This document shows, piece after piece, positions 27,886-37,938 of a stretch of DNA of 64,000 nucleotides (position 1 is its first letter; each line of letters starts with the position of its first letter). The notes under the pieces are model-generated. The model ran no database searches and was not told where the DNA came from. It saw only the letters and a program-made list of their open reading frames with translations. Position numbers and translations under genes: made by a program. The DNA lies in assembly GCF_947498825.1 (NCBI RefSeq), contig NZ_CANMLV010000015.1:51831-115830 (forward strand). The letters run 5' to 3'. The DNA is from an uncultured Cedecea sp. GTDB lineage: Bacteria; Pseudomonadota; Gammaproteobacteria; Enterobacterales; Enterobacteriaceae.

Positions 27886-28776
27886 ATGCCCTACGATAGT
27901 GTTTATCGGGAAAAACGAACGCCCAGCACACTGCATCTGACGTGGAAGAAGTTTCATGGTGATACCACTGCAATGATTGGGCTGTATGGTTGCAGTGCGT
28001 TGTTATTACTGTGCCTGTTAGGCGGGTTTTTTGCTCCTTATCAGATAGATCAGCAATTTTTAGGCTTTCAGTTACTTCCACCTTCCTGGTCACGTTATGG
28101 AGAGATCTCTTTCTTTCTAGGTACGGATGATTTAGGTCGTGATGTTCTGAGTCGGTTATTATCCGGAGCTGCACCCACTGTGGGTGGTGCGCTGATCATC
28201 ACGCTGGCGGCAACAGTGTGCGGTATTTTTCTCGGGGTAATTGCAGGTGCAACCCGGGGACTGCGCTCTGTGGTTCTGAACCATATCCTTGATACGTTGT
28301 TGTTTATTCCTTCCCTGTTACTGGCCATTATTGTGGTGGCATTTGTTGGTCCCAGTCTAAGCCACGCGATGTTTGCCGTCTGGCTGGCACTCTTACCGCG
28401 GATAGTTCGTTCAGTCTATAGTGCGGTGCATGACGAGCTGGAAAAAGAGTATGTTATTGCCGCTCGATTGGATGGTGCATCCACGCTTAACCTACTGCGT
28501 TTTGCCGTCATGCCCAATACTTCAGCCACGCTTGTCACCGAGGTCACCCGCACTTTATCTATTGCTATTCTGGATATCGCCGCTTTAGGGTTCCTTGACC
28601 TTGGTGCGCAATTTCCTTCCACTGAATGGGGGAGTATGCTGGGTGACTCGCTGGAGCTAATTTATGTTGCGCCCTGGACGGTGATGTTACCAGGTGCTGC
28701 AATTATGGTGAGTGTTCTGCTGATCAACTTGTTAGGTGATGGTCTGCGCCGTGCCATTAATGCCGGGGTACAATAA
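27886..28776 (+). CDS. sapC: SapC, Sap transporter permease
   Basis: The 296-aa DppC-type permease is complete and starts exactly where E. coli SapC does ([13 protein letters not shown] against MPYDSVYSEKRPP). It carries [19 protein letters not shown] and the EAA loop [20 protein letters not shown]. In relatives sapC is translated from within the end of sapB. Here the natural upstream context is gone, and the bases before ATG show no good Shine-Dalgarno, so translation may be weak or depend on the new leader. It overlaps sapD by one base. Confidence 0.93.
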   Translation: MPYDSVYREKRTPSTLHLTWKKFHGDTTAMIGLYGCSALLLLCLLGGFFAPYQIDQQFLGFQLLPPSWSRYGEISFFLGTDDLGRDVLSRLLSGAAPTVGGALIITLAATVCGIFLGVIAGATRGLRSVVLNHILDTLLFIPSLLLAIIVVAFVGPSLSHAMFAVWLALLPRIVRSVYSAVHDELEKEYVIAARLDGASTLNLLRFAVMPNTSATLVTEVTRTLSIAILDIAALGFLDLGAQFPSTEWGSMLGDSLELIYVAPWTVMLPGAAIMVSVLLINLLGDGLRRAINAGVQ

Positions 28777-29768
28777 TGCCGCTGCTTGATATTCGTAATC
28801 TGACGATTGAGTTTATGACCGCAGAAGGTTGGGTCAAAGCAGTCGATCGCGTAAGCATGACGCTTAATGAAGGTGAAATTCGTGGGCTGGTGGGAGAGTC
28901 AGGCTCAGGAAAAAGTCTGATAGCGAAAGCCATTTGTGGCATTACCCGCGATAATTGGCGCGCCACTGCCGATCGTATGCGCTTTGATGATATTGATTTG
29001 TTAAGGCTGTCTCCGCGCCAGCGTCGACGCTTAATGGGTTACAACGTTTCAATGATCTTCCAGGAACCCCAATCCTGTCTCGACCCTTCAGAGCGAATCG
29101 GGCGTCAGCTGATACAAAATATCCCCGGATGGACCTATAAGGGCCGGTGGTGGCGGCGTTTAGGCTGGCGGACTCGCCGCGCCATAGAACTGCTGCATCG
29201 GGTGGGGATTAAAGATCACCAGGATATCATGCGCAGTTATCCCTATGAACTGACCGAAGGCGAATGTCAGAAGGTCATGATTGCTATCGCACTGGCTAAC
29301 CAGCCGCGACTATTAATTGCCGATGAACCGACCAATGCGATGGAACCGACGACACAGTCACAGATATTCCGTCTGTTGACCAGGCTTAATCAGAATAATA
29401 ACACCACCATTTTACTGATAAGCCATGATTTACAAATGCTCAGCCAATGGGCCGATAAAATCAATGTGATGTATTGTGGTCAGACCGTCGAAAGCGCAAC
29501 CAGCGAGGAACTGATTACCTCGCCTCATCATCCTTATACCCAAGCGCTGATTCGTGCTATTCCTGATTTTGGTAGCCCTATGCCCCACAAGAGTCGGCTG
29601 AACACTTTACCGGGCGCGATACCGGTACTGGAACAGCTACCTATAGGCTGTCGTCTGGGTCCTCGTTGTCCTTACGCACAGCGAGAGTGTATTGAAGTCC
29701 CGTGGCTTGAAGGAACAAAAAACCATTTCTATGCCTGCCATTTTCCACTGAACAGGGAAAGCAACTGA
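28776..29768 (+). CDS. sapD: SapD, Sap transporter ATP-binding protein
   Basis: The 330-aa OppD-type ATPase has Walker A GESGSGKS, the degenerate signature LTEGECQKV (family: LSGG), Walker [13 protein letters not shown] and the oligopeptide-transporter C-terminal extension with cysteines ([14 protein letters not shown]). The same LTEGECQK is usual for SapD. Besides peptide import, E. coli SapD gives ATP dependence to the Trk potassium systems. One-base overlaps on both sides (sapC, sapF) keep the operon end compact. Confidence 0.95.
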   Translation: MPLLDIRNLTIEFMTAEGWVKAVDRVSMTLNEGEIRGLVGESGSGKSLIAKAICGITRDNWRATADRMRFDDIDLLRLSPRQRRRLMGYNVSMIFQEPQSCLDPSERIGRQLIQNIPGWTYKGRWWRRLGWRTRRAIELLHRVGIKDHQDIMRSYPYELTEGECQKVMIAIALANQPRLLIADEPTNAMEPTTQSQIFRLLTRLNQNNNTTILLISHDLQMLSQWADKINVMYCGQTVESATSEELITSPHHPYTQALIRAIPDFGSPMPHKSRLNTLPGAIPVLEQLPIGCRLGPRCPYAQRECIEVPWLEGTKNHFYACHFPLNRESN

Positions 29769-30574
29769 TGCTGAATACCCTGCTGGAAGTTCGTAATTTA
29801 AGTAAAACGTTTCGCTATCGAAGTGGGCTGTTTAAACGCCATCACCTGGAAGCTGTGAAACCACTCAGTTTCACGTTACGTGAAAAGCAGACACTGGCTA
29901 TTATTGGTGAAAATGGTTCCGGTAAATCGACCTTGGCTAAAATGCTGGCAGGGATGATTAAACCCACTAATGGCGAGATAATCATTGATGATCATGCGCT
30001 CCATTTTGGTGATTATGCCTATCGCAGCCAGCGCATACGAATGATTTTCCAGGATCCCAGTACGTCGCTGAATCCACGACAACGTATTTCGCAGATCCTC
30101 GATTTTCCTCTGCGCCTGAATACTGAGTGGCAGCAAGAGGAACGTCAGCAGCATATTCTTGAGACTTTGAGAATGGTGGGATTGCTACCTGACCATGCCA
30201 GTTACTATCCCCATATGCTGGCCCCGGGACAGAAACAACGTCTGGGCTTGGCCAGAGCCCTGATTTTACGTCCTCAAGTGATCATTGCCGATGAAGCACT
30301 GGCTTCACTGGATATGTCGATGCGCTCACAGCTGATTAACTTGATGCTTGAATTACAGGAAAAACACGGAATTTCATATATTTATGTCACGCAACACATT
30401 GGTATGATGAAGCATATCAGCGACCAAGTGATGGTGATGCATCAAGGGGAAGTCGTTGAACGAGGCAGTACCGCAGATGTTCTGGCTTCTCCCCTACATG
30501 AACTGACTAAACGACTGATAAACAGCCACTTTGGTGAAGCCCTGACGGCTGATGCCTGGCGCAAAGATCGCTAA
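29768..30574 (+). CDS. sapF: SapF, Sap transporter ATP-binding protein
   Basis: The 268-aa OppF-type ATPase is the last gene of the sap operon. Motifs are Walker A GENGSGKS, a Q-loop in FQDPSTSLNPRQR, an altered signature LAPGQKQRLGLARAL and Walker B VIIADEALASLD. SapD and SapF form the ATPase pair under SapB and SapC. A pair of 57-bp direct repeats begins six bases after its stop. Full-length match to the family. Confidence 0.95.
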   Translation: MLNTLLEVRNLSKTFRYRSGLFKRHHLEAVKPLSFTLREKQTLAIIGENGSGKSTLAKMLAGMIKPTNGEIIIDDHALHFGDYAYRSQRIRMIFQDPSTSLNPRQRISQILDFPLRLNTEWQQEERQQHILETLRMVGLLPDHASYYPHMLAPGQKQRLGLARALILRPQVIIADEALASLDMSMRSQLINLMLELQEKHGISYIYVTQHIGMMKHISDQVMVMHQGEVVERGSTADVLASPLHELTKRLINSHFGEALTADAWRKDR

Positions 30575-30580
30575 TTCTCT

Positions 30581-30757
30581 GGTCAGTGACCGGGGTGAGC
30601 GAGGAAAACTAACGCACCTGCGGCTTGAATTATGACGTCCCCCTAAATAATTCGAGTTGCAGGAAGGCGGTAACGCAGCGAATCCCCGGGAGCTGACTTT
30701 GGTCAGTGACCGGGGTGAGCGAGGAAAACCAACGCACCTGCAGCTTGAATTATGACG
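30581..30757. repeat. Two 57-bp direct repeats around a palindromic-repeat core
   Basis: Copies at 30581-30637 and 30701-30757 both begin GGTCAGTGACCGGGGTGAGC and end 'cttgaattatgacg', 120 bases apart, with only two mismatches that I can see. Between them lies 'ataattcgagttgcaggaag'. This is the dispersed enterobacterial repeat family in its long 'gtgaccggggtgagcgag' form, partially duplicated, filling the sapF-fabI gap. Confidence 0.8.
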
Positions 30758-30882
30758 GGGGGAAAGTGGTCGGATTAACGCTTGACGCCAAGTCATGCTA
30801 GAATTGCCGCCGATTTAACGCTGGCCGGGACACCTTTTAATCCACGGGCCGCAAACAATAATGACAATTAAGGATTATCGCT

Positions 30883-31674
30883 ATGGGTTTTCTGACCGGT
30901 AAACGCATTCTTATCACTGGCGTAGCCAGTAAACTCTCCATTGCTTATGGTATTGCTCAGGCTATGCATCGTGAAGGTGCTGAACTGGCATTTACCTATC
31001 AGAATGAAAAGCTGAAAGGTCGTGTTGAGGGTTTTGCTGCTGAACTGGGTTCAAGCCTGGTACTTCCTTGTGACGTGGCTGAAGATGAAAGCATTGAAGC
31101 ATTGTTTACCGAACTGGCAAAAAGCTGGCCAAAATTTGATGGTTTTGTGCACTCTATCGGTTTTGCTCCAGCCGATCAGCTGGACGGCGATTATGTGAAT
31201 GCTGTAACGCGTGAAGGCTTTAAAATTGCTCACGATATCAGTGCTTACAGTTTTGTCGCGATGGCTAAAGTCTGCCGTGAGATGTTAAATCCAGGTTCAG
31301 CCCTGCTGACACTCTCCTATTTAGGTGCAGAACGTGCAATTCCTAACTATAACGTAATGGGTCTGGCAAAAGCATCTCTGGAAGCTAACGTCCGTTATAT
31401 GGCTAATGCTATGGGCCCTGAAGGCGTGCGCGTTAACGCCATCTCCGCAGGCCCTATCCGTACTTTGGCCGCTTCCGGGATCAAAGATTTCCGTAAGATG
31501 CTGGCTCACTGTGAAGCAGTTACACCTATCCGTCGTACTGTCACCACTGAAGATGTCGGTAATTCTGCTGCATTCCTGTGCTCTGACCTGTCTGCTGGTA
31601 TCTCTGGTGAAGTTATTCATGTTGATGGTGGCTTTAGCATCGCAGCAATGAACGAGTTGGAATTAAAAGATTAA
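30883..31674 (+). CDS. fabI: Enoyl-ACP reductase FabI
   Basis: FabI performs the last reduction of each fatty-acid elongation cycle with NADH and is the triclosan target. The 263-aa SDR-fold product has the NAD-binding start [20 protein letters not shown], the site SIGFAP that holds Gly93 (changed in triclosan resistance, unchanged here), and the catalytic Tyr-x6-Lys pattern in [32 protein letters not shown] precedes the ATG. It lies between sapF and yciW as in E. coli and appears monocistronic. Confidence 0.97.
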   Translation: MGFLTGKRILITGVASKLSIAYGIAQAMHREGAELAFTYQNEKLKGRVEGFAAELGSSLVLPCDVAEDESIEALFTELAKSWPKFDGFVHSIGFAPADQLDGDYVNAVTREGFKIAHDISAYSFVAMAKVCREMLNPGSALLTLSYLGAERAIPNYNVMGLAKASLEANVRYMANAMGPEGVRVNAISAGPIRTLAASGIKDFRKMLAHCEAVTPIRRTVTTEDVGNSAAFLCSDLSAGISGEVIHVDGGFSIAAMNELELKD

Positions 31675-31876
31675 TTTCTGATTTACGATGGGGCGTGCTT
31701 CAGCCGCCTCATCGCTTTGCGTCGTTTAATGCATCCTGCCTGTATCTTAATCTATATATCTTTCTGATATTTATTATCACCTATCATTCTTTGGTCTGTT
31801 GCCAACCTTGCGTCAGGATTAAAGCAGAATCCAAACCCAACTTTGGGTTTGATAAACTGTTGACCGAGGAAAACTC

Positions 31877-33061
31877 ATGGAACAACGACGCTTTTCAGGT
31901 AAAAGCCAGTGGTATCATGAAACGCAGTCAAGCCAAAACCAGAATCATGTCCAGCCTTTGGTACCGGAAGCCGCCCAGGTTGATGACCGTTTTTTACTTG
32001 ATCTCAAGGTGGCTGCCCCAAGTCAGGCAACTGACGGTGCGTGGCTGACCGTAGGACGGCAACTTGCCAGTATATTGCTACCAGACCAGGTAGAAACTAA
32101 TCAGCTACACACACTAAGTCACTATGAGCGATTAAGTACAGCGCTGACCGTCGCCCAGGTCTTTGGCGTGCAACGGCTGTGTAACCACTATGCCGCCCGA
32201 CTTGCCCCTGAGTCGAGCAGCGACTCATCTCGTGAAACCAATCGTCGCCTGACCCAAATCACTCAATTTTCTCGTCAGTTAGCCAGTCAGCCTACCAGCA
32301 TCAGCGATATTTCACTGGTGCAACTTGATGAGTGTGGATTATCTGTCGAAGACATTGTCACGTTTAATCAGTTAATCGGTTTTATTGGTTTTCAGGCTCA
32401 AACCTTAGCGATACTACAGGCGCTTGCTCGACAGCCTGTACGTCAGATACCCGGTCTTACCGGACAACAAGATGCAGAAGTGGATCTATTCAGACAACAG
32501 GCGGTCCGCTGGCTTCCGAATTTGACGCCACTTGAACGCCGCTTTGCGAACACAGAACAGGTTCAGGCTCTGGAACCAGGCAAGTCCTCTCCACTGCTGA
32601 ATGATTTGGTCAATATACTGGCTTTTGATACATCAACACTTCAGGCCCTGGAGCAACTGACCCATCTCCTTCAGCCAGCCACAGAGTTGCGGTCCGATGA
32701 TGATTTAGTGGTTTTCATGCTGGTATCACGCATCAATGGTAGTCCTTCTTGTTTTAGTGATGCTGCTACGGCATGGCAAGGTAAACAAGGTCTGCCCGAC
32801 GCGATGCGTAACGGTGAGCCTGCGCTGGTCGCCTGGAGCCATAATCATCCACGTGAGCGGGCTATCATTCAGGCTGTTAGTGTGTTGACAAGAACACCAG
32901 ACAGATTTAGCTATGCAGAGCTCGCGCGACTCCTTGAACAAGGTTTTACAGAACCACAAGCGATCAGGCTTTTGCTCAGCTCTGGGCTGACAGGCTGGTT
33001 AAACAGACTAAAGATAGGTCTCGGTCGAACATCTGATGAACTAAAAACCTTACCCGTATAA
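31877..33061 (+). CDS. yciW: YciW, AhpD-like peroxidase-related protein
   Basis: The 394-aa protein corresponds to E. coli YciW, positioned next to rnb, and belongs to the carboxymuconolactone-decarboxylase/AhpD-like group. The N-terminal half resembles the AhpD fold (LSVEDIVTFNQLIGFIGFQAQTLAIL), but no CxxC pair is visible there. The C-terminal third (GLTGQQDAEVDLFRQQ...) is less conserved. In E. coli the gene is in the cysteine (CysB) regulon. AAACTC and GAGGAAAA precede the ATG. Precise activity is not established. Confidence 0.85.
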   Translation: MEQRRFSGKSQWYHETQSSQNQNHVQPLVPEAAQVDDRFLLDLKVAAPSQATDGAWLTVGRQLASILLPDQVETNQLHTLSHYERLSTALTVAQVFGVQRLCNHYAARLAPESSSDSSRETNRRLTQITQFSRQLASQPTSISDISLVQLDECGLSVEDIVTFNQLIGFIGFQAQTLAILQALARQPVRQIPGLTGQQDAEVDLFRQQAVRWLPNLTPLERRFANTEQVQALEPGKSSPLLNDLVNILAFDTSTLQALEQLTHLLQPATELRSDDDLVVFMLVSRINGSPSCFSDAATAWQGKQGLPDAMRNGEPALVAWSHNHPRERAIIQAVSVLTRTPDRFSYAELARLLEQGFTEPQAIRLLLSSGLTGWLNRLKIGLGRTSDELKTLPV

Positions 33062-33138
33062 GGTAATCATCACTTGCCGCAGGGTGCGGTTTCGCGTAAA
33101 ACTGTCAACCGCTCTTTTGTCCACGAAAACTAAATAAT

Positions 33139-35073
33139 ATGCTTCAGGATAACCCGCTGCTCGCGCAGCTAAAACAGCAACTACATGCCAAAACTCCACG
33201 CGCCGAAGGTGTGGTGAAAGGTACCGAAAAAGGCTTTGGCTTCCTGGAGGTCGATGCTAATAAAAGTTACTTCATTCCGCCACCGCAGATGAAAAAAGTC
33301 ATGCATGGTGACAGAATTAGCGCTGTTATTAATACGGATAAAGACCGCGAGACTGCTGAGCCAGAAACGCTTATAGAGCCATTTCTGTCTCGTTTTGTTG
33401 GAAGAATTCAGAAAAAAGATGACCGCTTGTCTATCGTACCGGACCATCCTCTATTAAAAGATGCGATTCCATGCCGGGCTGAACGCTCCGTGACTCATGA
33501 GTTTCAACATGGGGATTGGGCTGTGGCCGAGATGCGTCGTCATCCTCTCAAAGGTGACCGCGGATTTTATGCTGAGCTGACAGAATATATTACCTTCGCC
33601 GATGACCATCTGGCTCCATGGTGGGTGACATTGTCACGTCACCACCTGGAAAGAGTTGCGCCGGACGGGGGGGGAATAGAAATGCTGGACGAGAATCTGA
33701 CACGTGAAGACCTCACCGCTCTCGATTTTGTCACCATAGACAATGCCAGCACAGAAGATATGGATGATGCGCTGTATGCTGAAGCGCTGGATGATGGTTG
33801 TCTACAATTGACTATCGCCATTGCTGACCCGACGGCGTGGATAGCCGAAGGCAGTCCACTGGACAACAGTGCCCGAGTACGCGCATTTACTAACTATTTG
33901 CCGGGCTTTAATATCCCTATGCTGCCACGTGAGCTATCAGACGATCTCTGCTCGCTACGGCCCCATGTTGTCCGCCCAGTTCTTGCCTGTCGAATGACCA
34001 TCAATACCGATGGTTCGATCAGCGATGATATTCATTTCTTCACGGCTAATATCGAGTCCAAAGCCAAACTGGTTTATGACGAAGTCTCTGACTGGCTGGA
34101 AGACCAAGGCAGCTGGACCCCACCGAATGAGTCTATTGCCCGACAAATTCGTCTGTTACAACGTGTTTATCTGGCACGTAATACGTGGCGTTCACAGCAC
34201 GCATTAGTATTTAAAGAACGCCCGGATTATCGTTTTATTCTCGGTGAAAATGGCGAAGTACTGGATATCATTTCAGAATCTCGCCGTGTAGCTAACCGTA
34301 TTGTCGAAGAGTCGATGATTGCAGCCAATATGTGCGCCGCTATTGTTCTGCGTGAAAAGCTCGGTTTTGGAATTTATAACGTCCACACTGGATTTGATCC
34401 GGCCAATACTGAACAGTTAGCTGAAATGTTAAAAACTCACGGCATTACCGTCGACGCGCAAGACGTCCTTAGTCTTGACGGCTTCTGCAAGCTTCGCCGC
34501 GAACTGGATAATCAGCCAACAAGTTTCCTTGATAGTCGTATTCGTCGCTATCAGTCATTTGCAGAAATTAGCATTGCTCCGGGACCGCACTTTGGGCTGG
34601 GCCTGGAAGCTTATGCGACCTGGACTTCACCTATTCGCAAATATAGCGATATGGTGAATCATCGACTGTTAAAAGCGATTATCAAAGGTGAAACCCCTGC
34701 CCGCCCGGAAAGCGAAATTACGGTACAAATGACCGATCGCCGCCGTCTGAATCGTATGGCTGAGCGCGATGTTAGCGACTGGCTGTATTCCCGCTTCCTG
34801 AACAATAAAGTCGGTACCGAACACCGCTTCGCGGCTGAAATTATTGATATTAGCCGCGGTGGTATGCGTGTTCGTCTGATAGATAATGGTGCAACAGCCT
34901 TCATTCCGGCGCCATTTATTCATACCGTACGGGATGAATTGGTCTGTAGTCAGGAACAAGGCACCATTCAGATTAAAGGTGAAGTCGTTTATAAAGTATC
35001 GGATGTTATTGATGTCGCGGTTGCTGAAGTTCGCATGGAAACCCGCAGCATTATCGCCCGGCCTGTAGCCTAA
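33139..35073 (+). CDS. rnb: Exoribonuclease II
   Basis: RNase II is the major 3'-to-5' hydrolytic exoribonuclease and degrades single-stranded RNA to short oligonucleotides. The 644-aa product has two N-terminal cold-shock domains ([18 protein letters not shown]...), the RNB catalytic domain with the acidic cluster [13 protein letters not shown] (metal-binding aspartates, near residues 201-210), and a C-terminal S1 domain ([31 protein letters not shown]). Length equals E. coli RNase II (644 aa). It follows yciW by about 80 bases and may be partly co-transcribed with it. Confidence 0.97.
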   Translation: MLQDNPLLAQLKQQLHAKTPRAEGVVKGTEKGFGFLEVDANKSYFIPPPQMKKVMHGDRISAVINTDKDRETAEPETLIEPFLSRFVGRIQKKDDRLSIVPDHPLLKDAIPCRAERSVTHEFQHGDWAVAEMRRHPLKGDRGFYAELTEYITFADDHLAPWWVTLSRHHLERVAPDGGGIEMLDENLTREDLTALDFVTIDNASTEDMDDALYAEALDDGCLQLTIAIADPTAWIAEGSPLDNSARVRAFTNYLPGFNIPMLPRELSDDLCSLRPHVVRPVLACRMTINTDGSISDDIHFFTANIESKAKLVYDEVSDWLEDQGSWTPPNESIARQIRLLQRVYLARNTWRSQHALVFKERPDYRFILGENGEVLDIISESRRVANRIVEESMIAANMCAAIVLREKLGFGIYNVHTGFDPANTEQLAEMLKTHGITVDAQDVLSLDGFCKLRRELDNQPTSFLDSRIRRYQSFAEISIAPGPHFGLGLEAYATWTSPIRKYSDMVNHRLLKAIIKGETPARPESEITVQMTDRRRLNRMAERDVSDWLYSRFLNNKVGTEHRFAAEIIDISRGGMRVRLIDNGATAFIPAPFIHTVRDELVCSQEQGTIQIKGEVVYKVSDVIDVAVAEVRMETRSIIARPVA

Positions 35074-35093
35074 GTGATTCTTGAATGTAAGTT

Positions 35094-35113
35094 AAGCCGG
35101 GTTTACCCGGCTT
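35094..35113 (+). terminator. Hairpin after rnb
   Basis: AAGCCGGGT-TT-ACCCGGCTT lies 21 bases after the rnb stop. The stem is perfect, with no following T-run. Confidence 0.6.
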
Positions 35114-35211
35114 CAAATTGCTGACAAAGAAGGAAAAAACGGGGTTTTTCCTTGTTTTTATTCGACGATCCCTATTTATTCAGAGATAGTTTAAGGTTTG
35201 TCATTACTCTC

Positions 35212-35235
35212 AAGCCGGGTAAACCCTGCTTTTTT
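35212..35235 (+). terminator. Second terminator after rnb
   Basis: AAGCCGGGTAAACCCTGCTTTTTT forms a mismatch-containing stem followed by a T-run. Its stem repeats the first hairpin, so the pair probably arose by duplication. Confidence 0.6.
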
Positions 35236-35420
35236 ATCGTCTGCATCAGCTTAGATCTTGCTCTGAATCGGCAACTTATACAGACTAAAATTTATGATGC
35301 CCGGGCATAAGTTATTCATAATTAATTGTGAAAATAGCTAAAAAAAACAATTCTTAGCTTCTCTTTAGTGCTTTTATTTTGCATTATAGAGACACTCTAA
35401 TCCCCATTACAGGACCTGCT

Positions 35421-35603
35421 ATGTCAACGCTTGATCCACAACAATTAATCAAACGTATTGATACTATACTGGATATCCTGGTCGCCAAAGATTATCCTTC
35501 TGCGATAAATAACCTTGAGATCCTGAAAACTGAGTTAGTCGATATATACCGCGATGAAAACCTCAATCCTGGGGAACAAAAAAAATCGCCCTGGGAAATA
35601 TAA
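35421..35603 (+). CDS. yciZ: UPF0509 family protein YciZ
   Basis: The 60-aa protein MSTLDPQQLIKRIDTILDIL... DYPSAINNLEILKTEL ... KSPWEI matches E. coli YciZ (57 aa; [32 protein letters not shown]...APWEI). The ATG at 35421 with CAGGAC seven bases upstream is chosen by this alignment. A longer frame starting at 35379 is not supported. It is a small soluble helical protein of unknown function, located near rnb as in E. coli. Confidence 0.85.
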   Translation: MSTLDPQQLIKRIDTILDILVAKDYPSAINNLEILKTELVDIYRDENLNPGEQKKSPWEI

Positions 35604-35918
35604 ATTTCCGTGTTCGCATAACTGGCTGGCATTCATCAGTAATTCCAGCCAGAGATTAAATCATAGATTCCGCTCTCATTTTTATGATGTGGTTATTGTC
35701 AAAATTCAATATCAGAAAAATTTTTTCATTTTATTGTTATTTGATAGACTGGATATCACGCAATATTTGAGAATACACCCCGCCAATATATACCGCGCCA
35801 TATCGTATTATATTACATAATATACCCCAAATAATTCGAGTTACTTGTAGGCGCACCTCACGCATACAGCACCCAAACAACTTGGCGTATGACGGGTATA
35901 AATCAAGGAAGAATAAAA
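35604..35918. other. AT-rich intergenic stretch with a dispersed repeat
   Basis: No gene is seen. The last 80 bases are the dispersed repeat at 35820-35900, which ends 18 bases before the proposed start of the next gene. Confidence 0.5.
35820..35900. repeat. Dispersed palindromic repeat, full copy
   Basis: The same orientation and layout as 8308-8392: 'ataattcgagttacttgtag', 'gcgcacctcacgcatacagc', 'aacttggcgtatgacgggta'. Confidence 0.75.
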
Positions 35919-36491
35919 TTGATCACATTCAATAGTAGTTCTGTTGTTGCTTGCTTAAAAGACACGTGGCCTGCAATAAAAAAACAATTTATAAAAGTGA
36001 CGTCAATCTTAGCTCATCTCGCTAGTGTGACGGTCGATGGTACAAGTTTGAAAAGAAAACAGCCATTTTCTTGCCAGACAGAAAAACCAGCACTCTCATT
36101 TATGAACGTGTTGTCGAGAAATAAATCACAAAATCAGACAGCAAAATATCAAACATCAAGTTTATCAAACACCTCTGCGCCTGTTTTGGACGCGCTACAA
36201 CACTATCAAAAGAAATTCGATGTAAAAACTGAACCTATGATACAAAATACAAAAACGCATTATCCACAAGGAAAGTCAAAACAACCCTCGGGGATTAATA
36301 AGCCGGATAATCATAAAACATTTAAATTTATGACAGAGAAAAATACAGACACCGAAAATCTGCTAAAACCGACTCGAGTGGCACCCGCTATTCCACCCAT
36401 TCAGTTGATTGATGATCTTGTTAAGACTATCTCAATGACAGAAAAGTCTAAACAAGAAACGCTAGCCAGTGTAAAGCCGCGCGTGGCCTAA
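35919..36491 (+). CDS. Orphan hypothetical protein, 190 aa, hydrophilic
   Basis: A TTG at 35919 with a good AAGGAAGA ribosome-binding site is preferred to an upstream in-frame start at 35889, which lies inside the dispersed repeat. The protein (MITFNSSSVVACLKDTW...) is Lys/Ser/Thr/Gln-rich and low in hydrophobic residues after residue 45. It has no catalytic motif and looks largely disordered. Base composition is more AT-rich than its neighbours. It stands alone between yciZ and yciH, a gap that in E. coli holds other small genes such as osmB. I do not recognise a family. It might be a secreted or lineage-specific protein. Confidence 0.55.
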   Translation: MITFNSSSVVACLKDTWPAIKKQFIKVTSILAHLASVTVDGTSLKRKQPFSCQTEKPALSFMNVLSRNKSQNQTAKYQTSSLSNTSAPVLDALQHYQKKFDVKTEPMIQNTKTHYPQGKSKQPSGINKPDNHKTFKFMTEKNTDTENLLKPTRVAPAIPPIQLIDDLVKTISMTEKSKQETLASVKPRVA

Positions 36492-36554
36492 CGTTGATAC
36501 GTCAGACAATATATTGTTACCCTGGAACGTCTGACAGAACAAACCGGATAACTA

Positions 36555-36590
36555 AAATGATGCAGGTAAATAACAATACCTGCATCATTT
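36555..36590. terminator. Bidirectional hairpin between the orphan gene and yciH
   Basis: AAATGATGCAGGTA pairs perfectly with TACCTGCATCATTT across an eight-base loop. It sits at the convergent ends of the 35919-36491 gene and yciH. Confidence 0.75.
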
Positions 36591-36598
36591 CTATTCGT

Positions 36599-36922
36599 TT
36601 ATCCGCCAGCCAGTTTAACTTTCATTCCTTTGGCCTCCAGCAAGGATTTAAGCAATTCTCGCTTATCCCCCTGAATTTCAATGATGCCGTCTTTCACCGC
36701 GCCGCCACAACCACATTTCTTTTTTAATTCTGCTGCAAGGCTGACAAGCGTTGCATCATCGGCATCAATACCGCTAATAAGACAAACACCTTTGCCTTTT
36801 CTGCCACTGGTCTGCTTTTGAATTCTTACGATACCGTCACCTTTAGGCCGTTGCACTGGAGTCTCAGACTCACGGATACGCCCTGTTTCGGTTGAATAGA
36901 CCAGACGACTATCTTGACTCAT
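36599..36922 (-). CDS. yciH: YciH, eIF1/SUI1-like protein
   Basis: The 107-aa protein is a bacterial SUI1-domain homologue of eukaryotic initiation factor eIF1 with the core [25 protein letters not shown] and [22 protein letters not shown]. It can influence initiation fidelity in vitro. Its cellular role is not settled. It overlaps the end of pyrF by four bases (ATGA), so it is co-transcribed and coupled, as in E. coli. Confidence 0.95.
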   Translation of the reverse strand: MSQDSRLVYSTETGRIRESETPVQRPKGDGIVRIQKQTSGRKGKGVCLISGIDADDATLVSLAAELKKKCGCGGAVKDGIIEIQGDKRELLKSLLEAKGMKVKLAGG

Positions 36923-37656
36923 AAAGCCTCCAGATTCAGCGATGCGCGAATATCACGTAATGTTTGTTCAGGATCGGTTGACTGAGTGATTGGGCGTCCA
37001 ATAACCATATAATCGACACCTGCCTGTTGTGCTTGTAGCGGTGTCATGATTCGGCGCTGATCGCCGACATCACTGCCTTCAGGGCGGATCCCTGGGGTAA
37101 TTAATTTAAAGCTTTGCCCCAATTCTTGTTTAAAACGTACGGCTTCCTGCGCGGAGCAAACCACCCCATCCAACCCACAATCACGGGTCAGCCCCGCCAG
37201 ACGTGCAGCGTAGTCTGCAGGTTCAATATTTAACCCCAAGTCAGCGAGATCGCTGGCTTCCATACTGGTCAGAACCGTTACCGCAATCAGCAGTGGCGCA
37301 TCTTTACCATAAGGTAACAATGCTTCACGAGCGGCGCTCATCATACGTTTGCCTCCGCTGGCATGGACGTTAACCATCCAAACCCCCAACTCTGCTGCTG
37401 CTGCAACTGCATGCGCAGTGGTATTAGGAATATCATGGAACTTCAAATCCAGAAATACTTCAAAACCACGTTGTTGCAGCTCACGCACTAAGCCAGGCCC
37501 CGCCAGCGTGAATAACTCTTTACCAACTTTAAGACGACAATCACGCGGATCAATCCGGTCAACAAATGCCAATGCTTTATCGCGACTATCATAATCCAGC
37601 GCAACCACAATGGGGGAATCGGTGGCAACACGGGAGGAGTAAGCAGTTGAATTCAT
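36919..37656 (-). CDS. pyrF: Orotidine-5'-phosphate decarboxylase
   Basis: PyrF converts OMP to UMP, the last step of de novo pyrimidine synthesis. The 245-aa product equals the E. coli length and has the TIM-barrel catalytic cluster [13 protein letters not shown] (Asp-x-Lys-x-x-Asp) plus the opening [30 protein letters not shown] and YMVIGRPIT phosphate-binding segments. A 280-base gap separates it from lapB, so it may have its own promoter. Confidence 0.97.
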   Translation of the reverse strand: MNSTAYSSRVATDSPIVVALDYDSRDKALAFVDRIDPRDCRLKVGKELFTLAGPGLVRELQQRGFEVFLDLKFHDIPNTTAHAVAAAAELGVWMVNVHASGGKRMMSAAREALLPYGKDAPLLIAVTVLTSMEASDLADLGLNIEPADYAARLAGLTRDCGLDGVVCSAQEAVRFKQELGQSFKLITPGIRPEGSDVGDQRRIMTPLQAQQAGVDYMVIGRPITQSTDPEQTLRDIRASLNLEAL

Positions 37657-37938
37657 AGCAGAGCCTTCTGACTGTTTGGCACCGATTGGCGCGGAAAGTT
37701 AAACGGCATGCATTCTACGCGTCAGCCTGAAAAATTGACAGTAGCCTTGGCGTTTAACCTCCATATTGTGAGTGAATATTCACCAAAAACAGGTAAACCG
37801 ATCACGGCATATTCTTCAGTCTGGCAGGCCTCAGGGCTGCTTGCTCACTCTGTTGCTGAGGCGTGGTAATAAAAAACCATTAGTATGTTGTAACTAATGA
37901 AGACGATAAAAAAATTAACCGCAACGAGGAGTGGAACA

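Larger units (their letters stand above)
35074..35420. other. Intergenic region rnb-yciZ with two terminator-like hairpins
   Basis: Besides the two hairpins (35094-35113 and 35212-35235) this holds an AT-rich yciZ promoter region. No gene is seen. Confidence 0.5.

Noticed and set aside
30780..30882. A sigma-70 promoter before fabI (TAGAAT with an upstream TTAACG)
   Set aside because: TTGACG is too close to TAGAAT and the alternative -35 is poor, so the exact promoter is not claimed.
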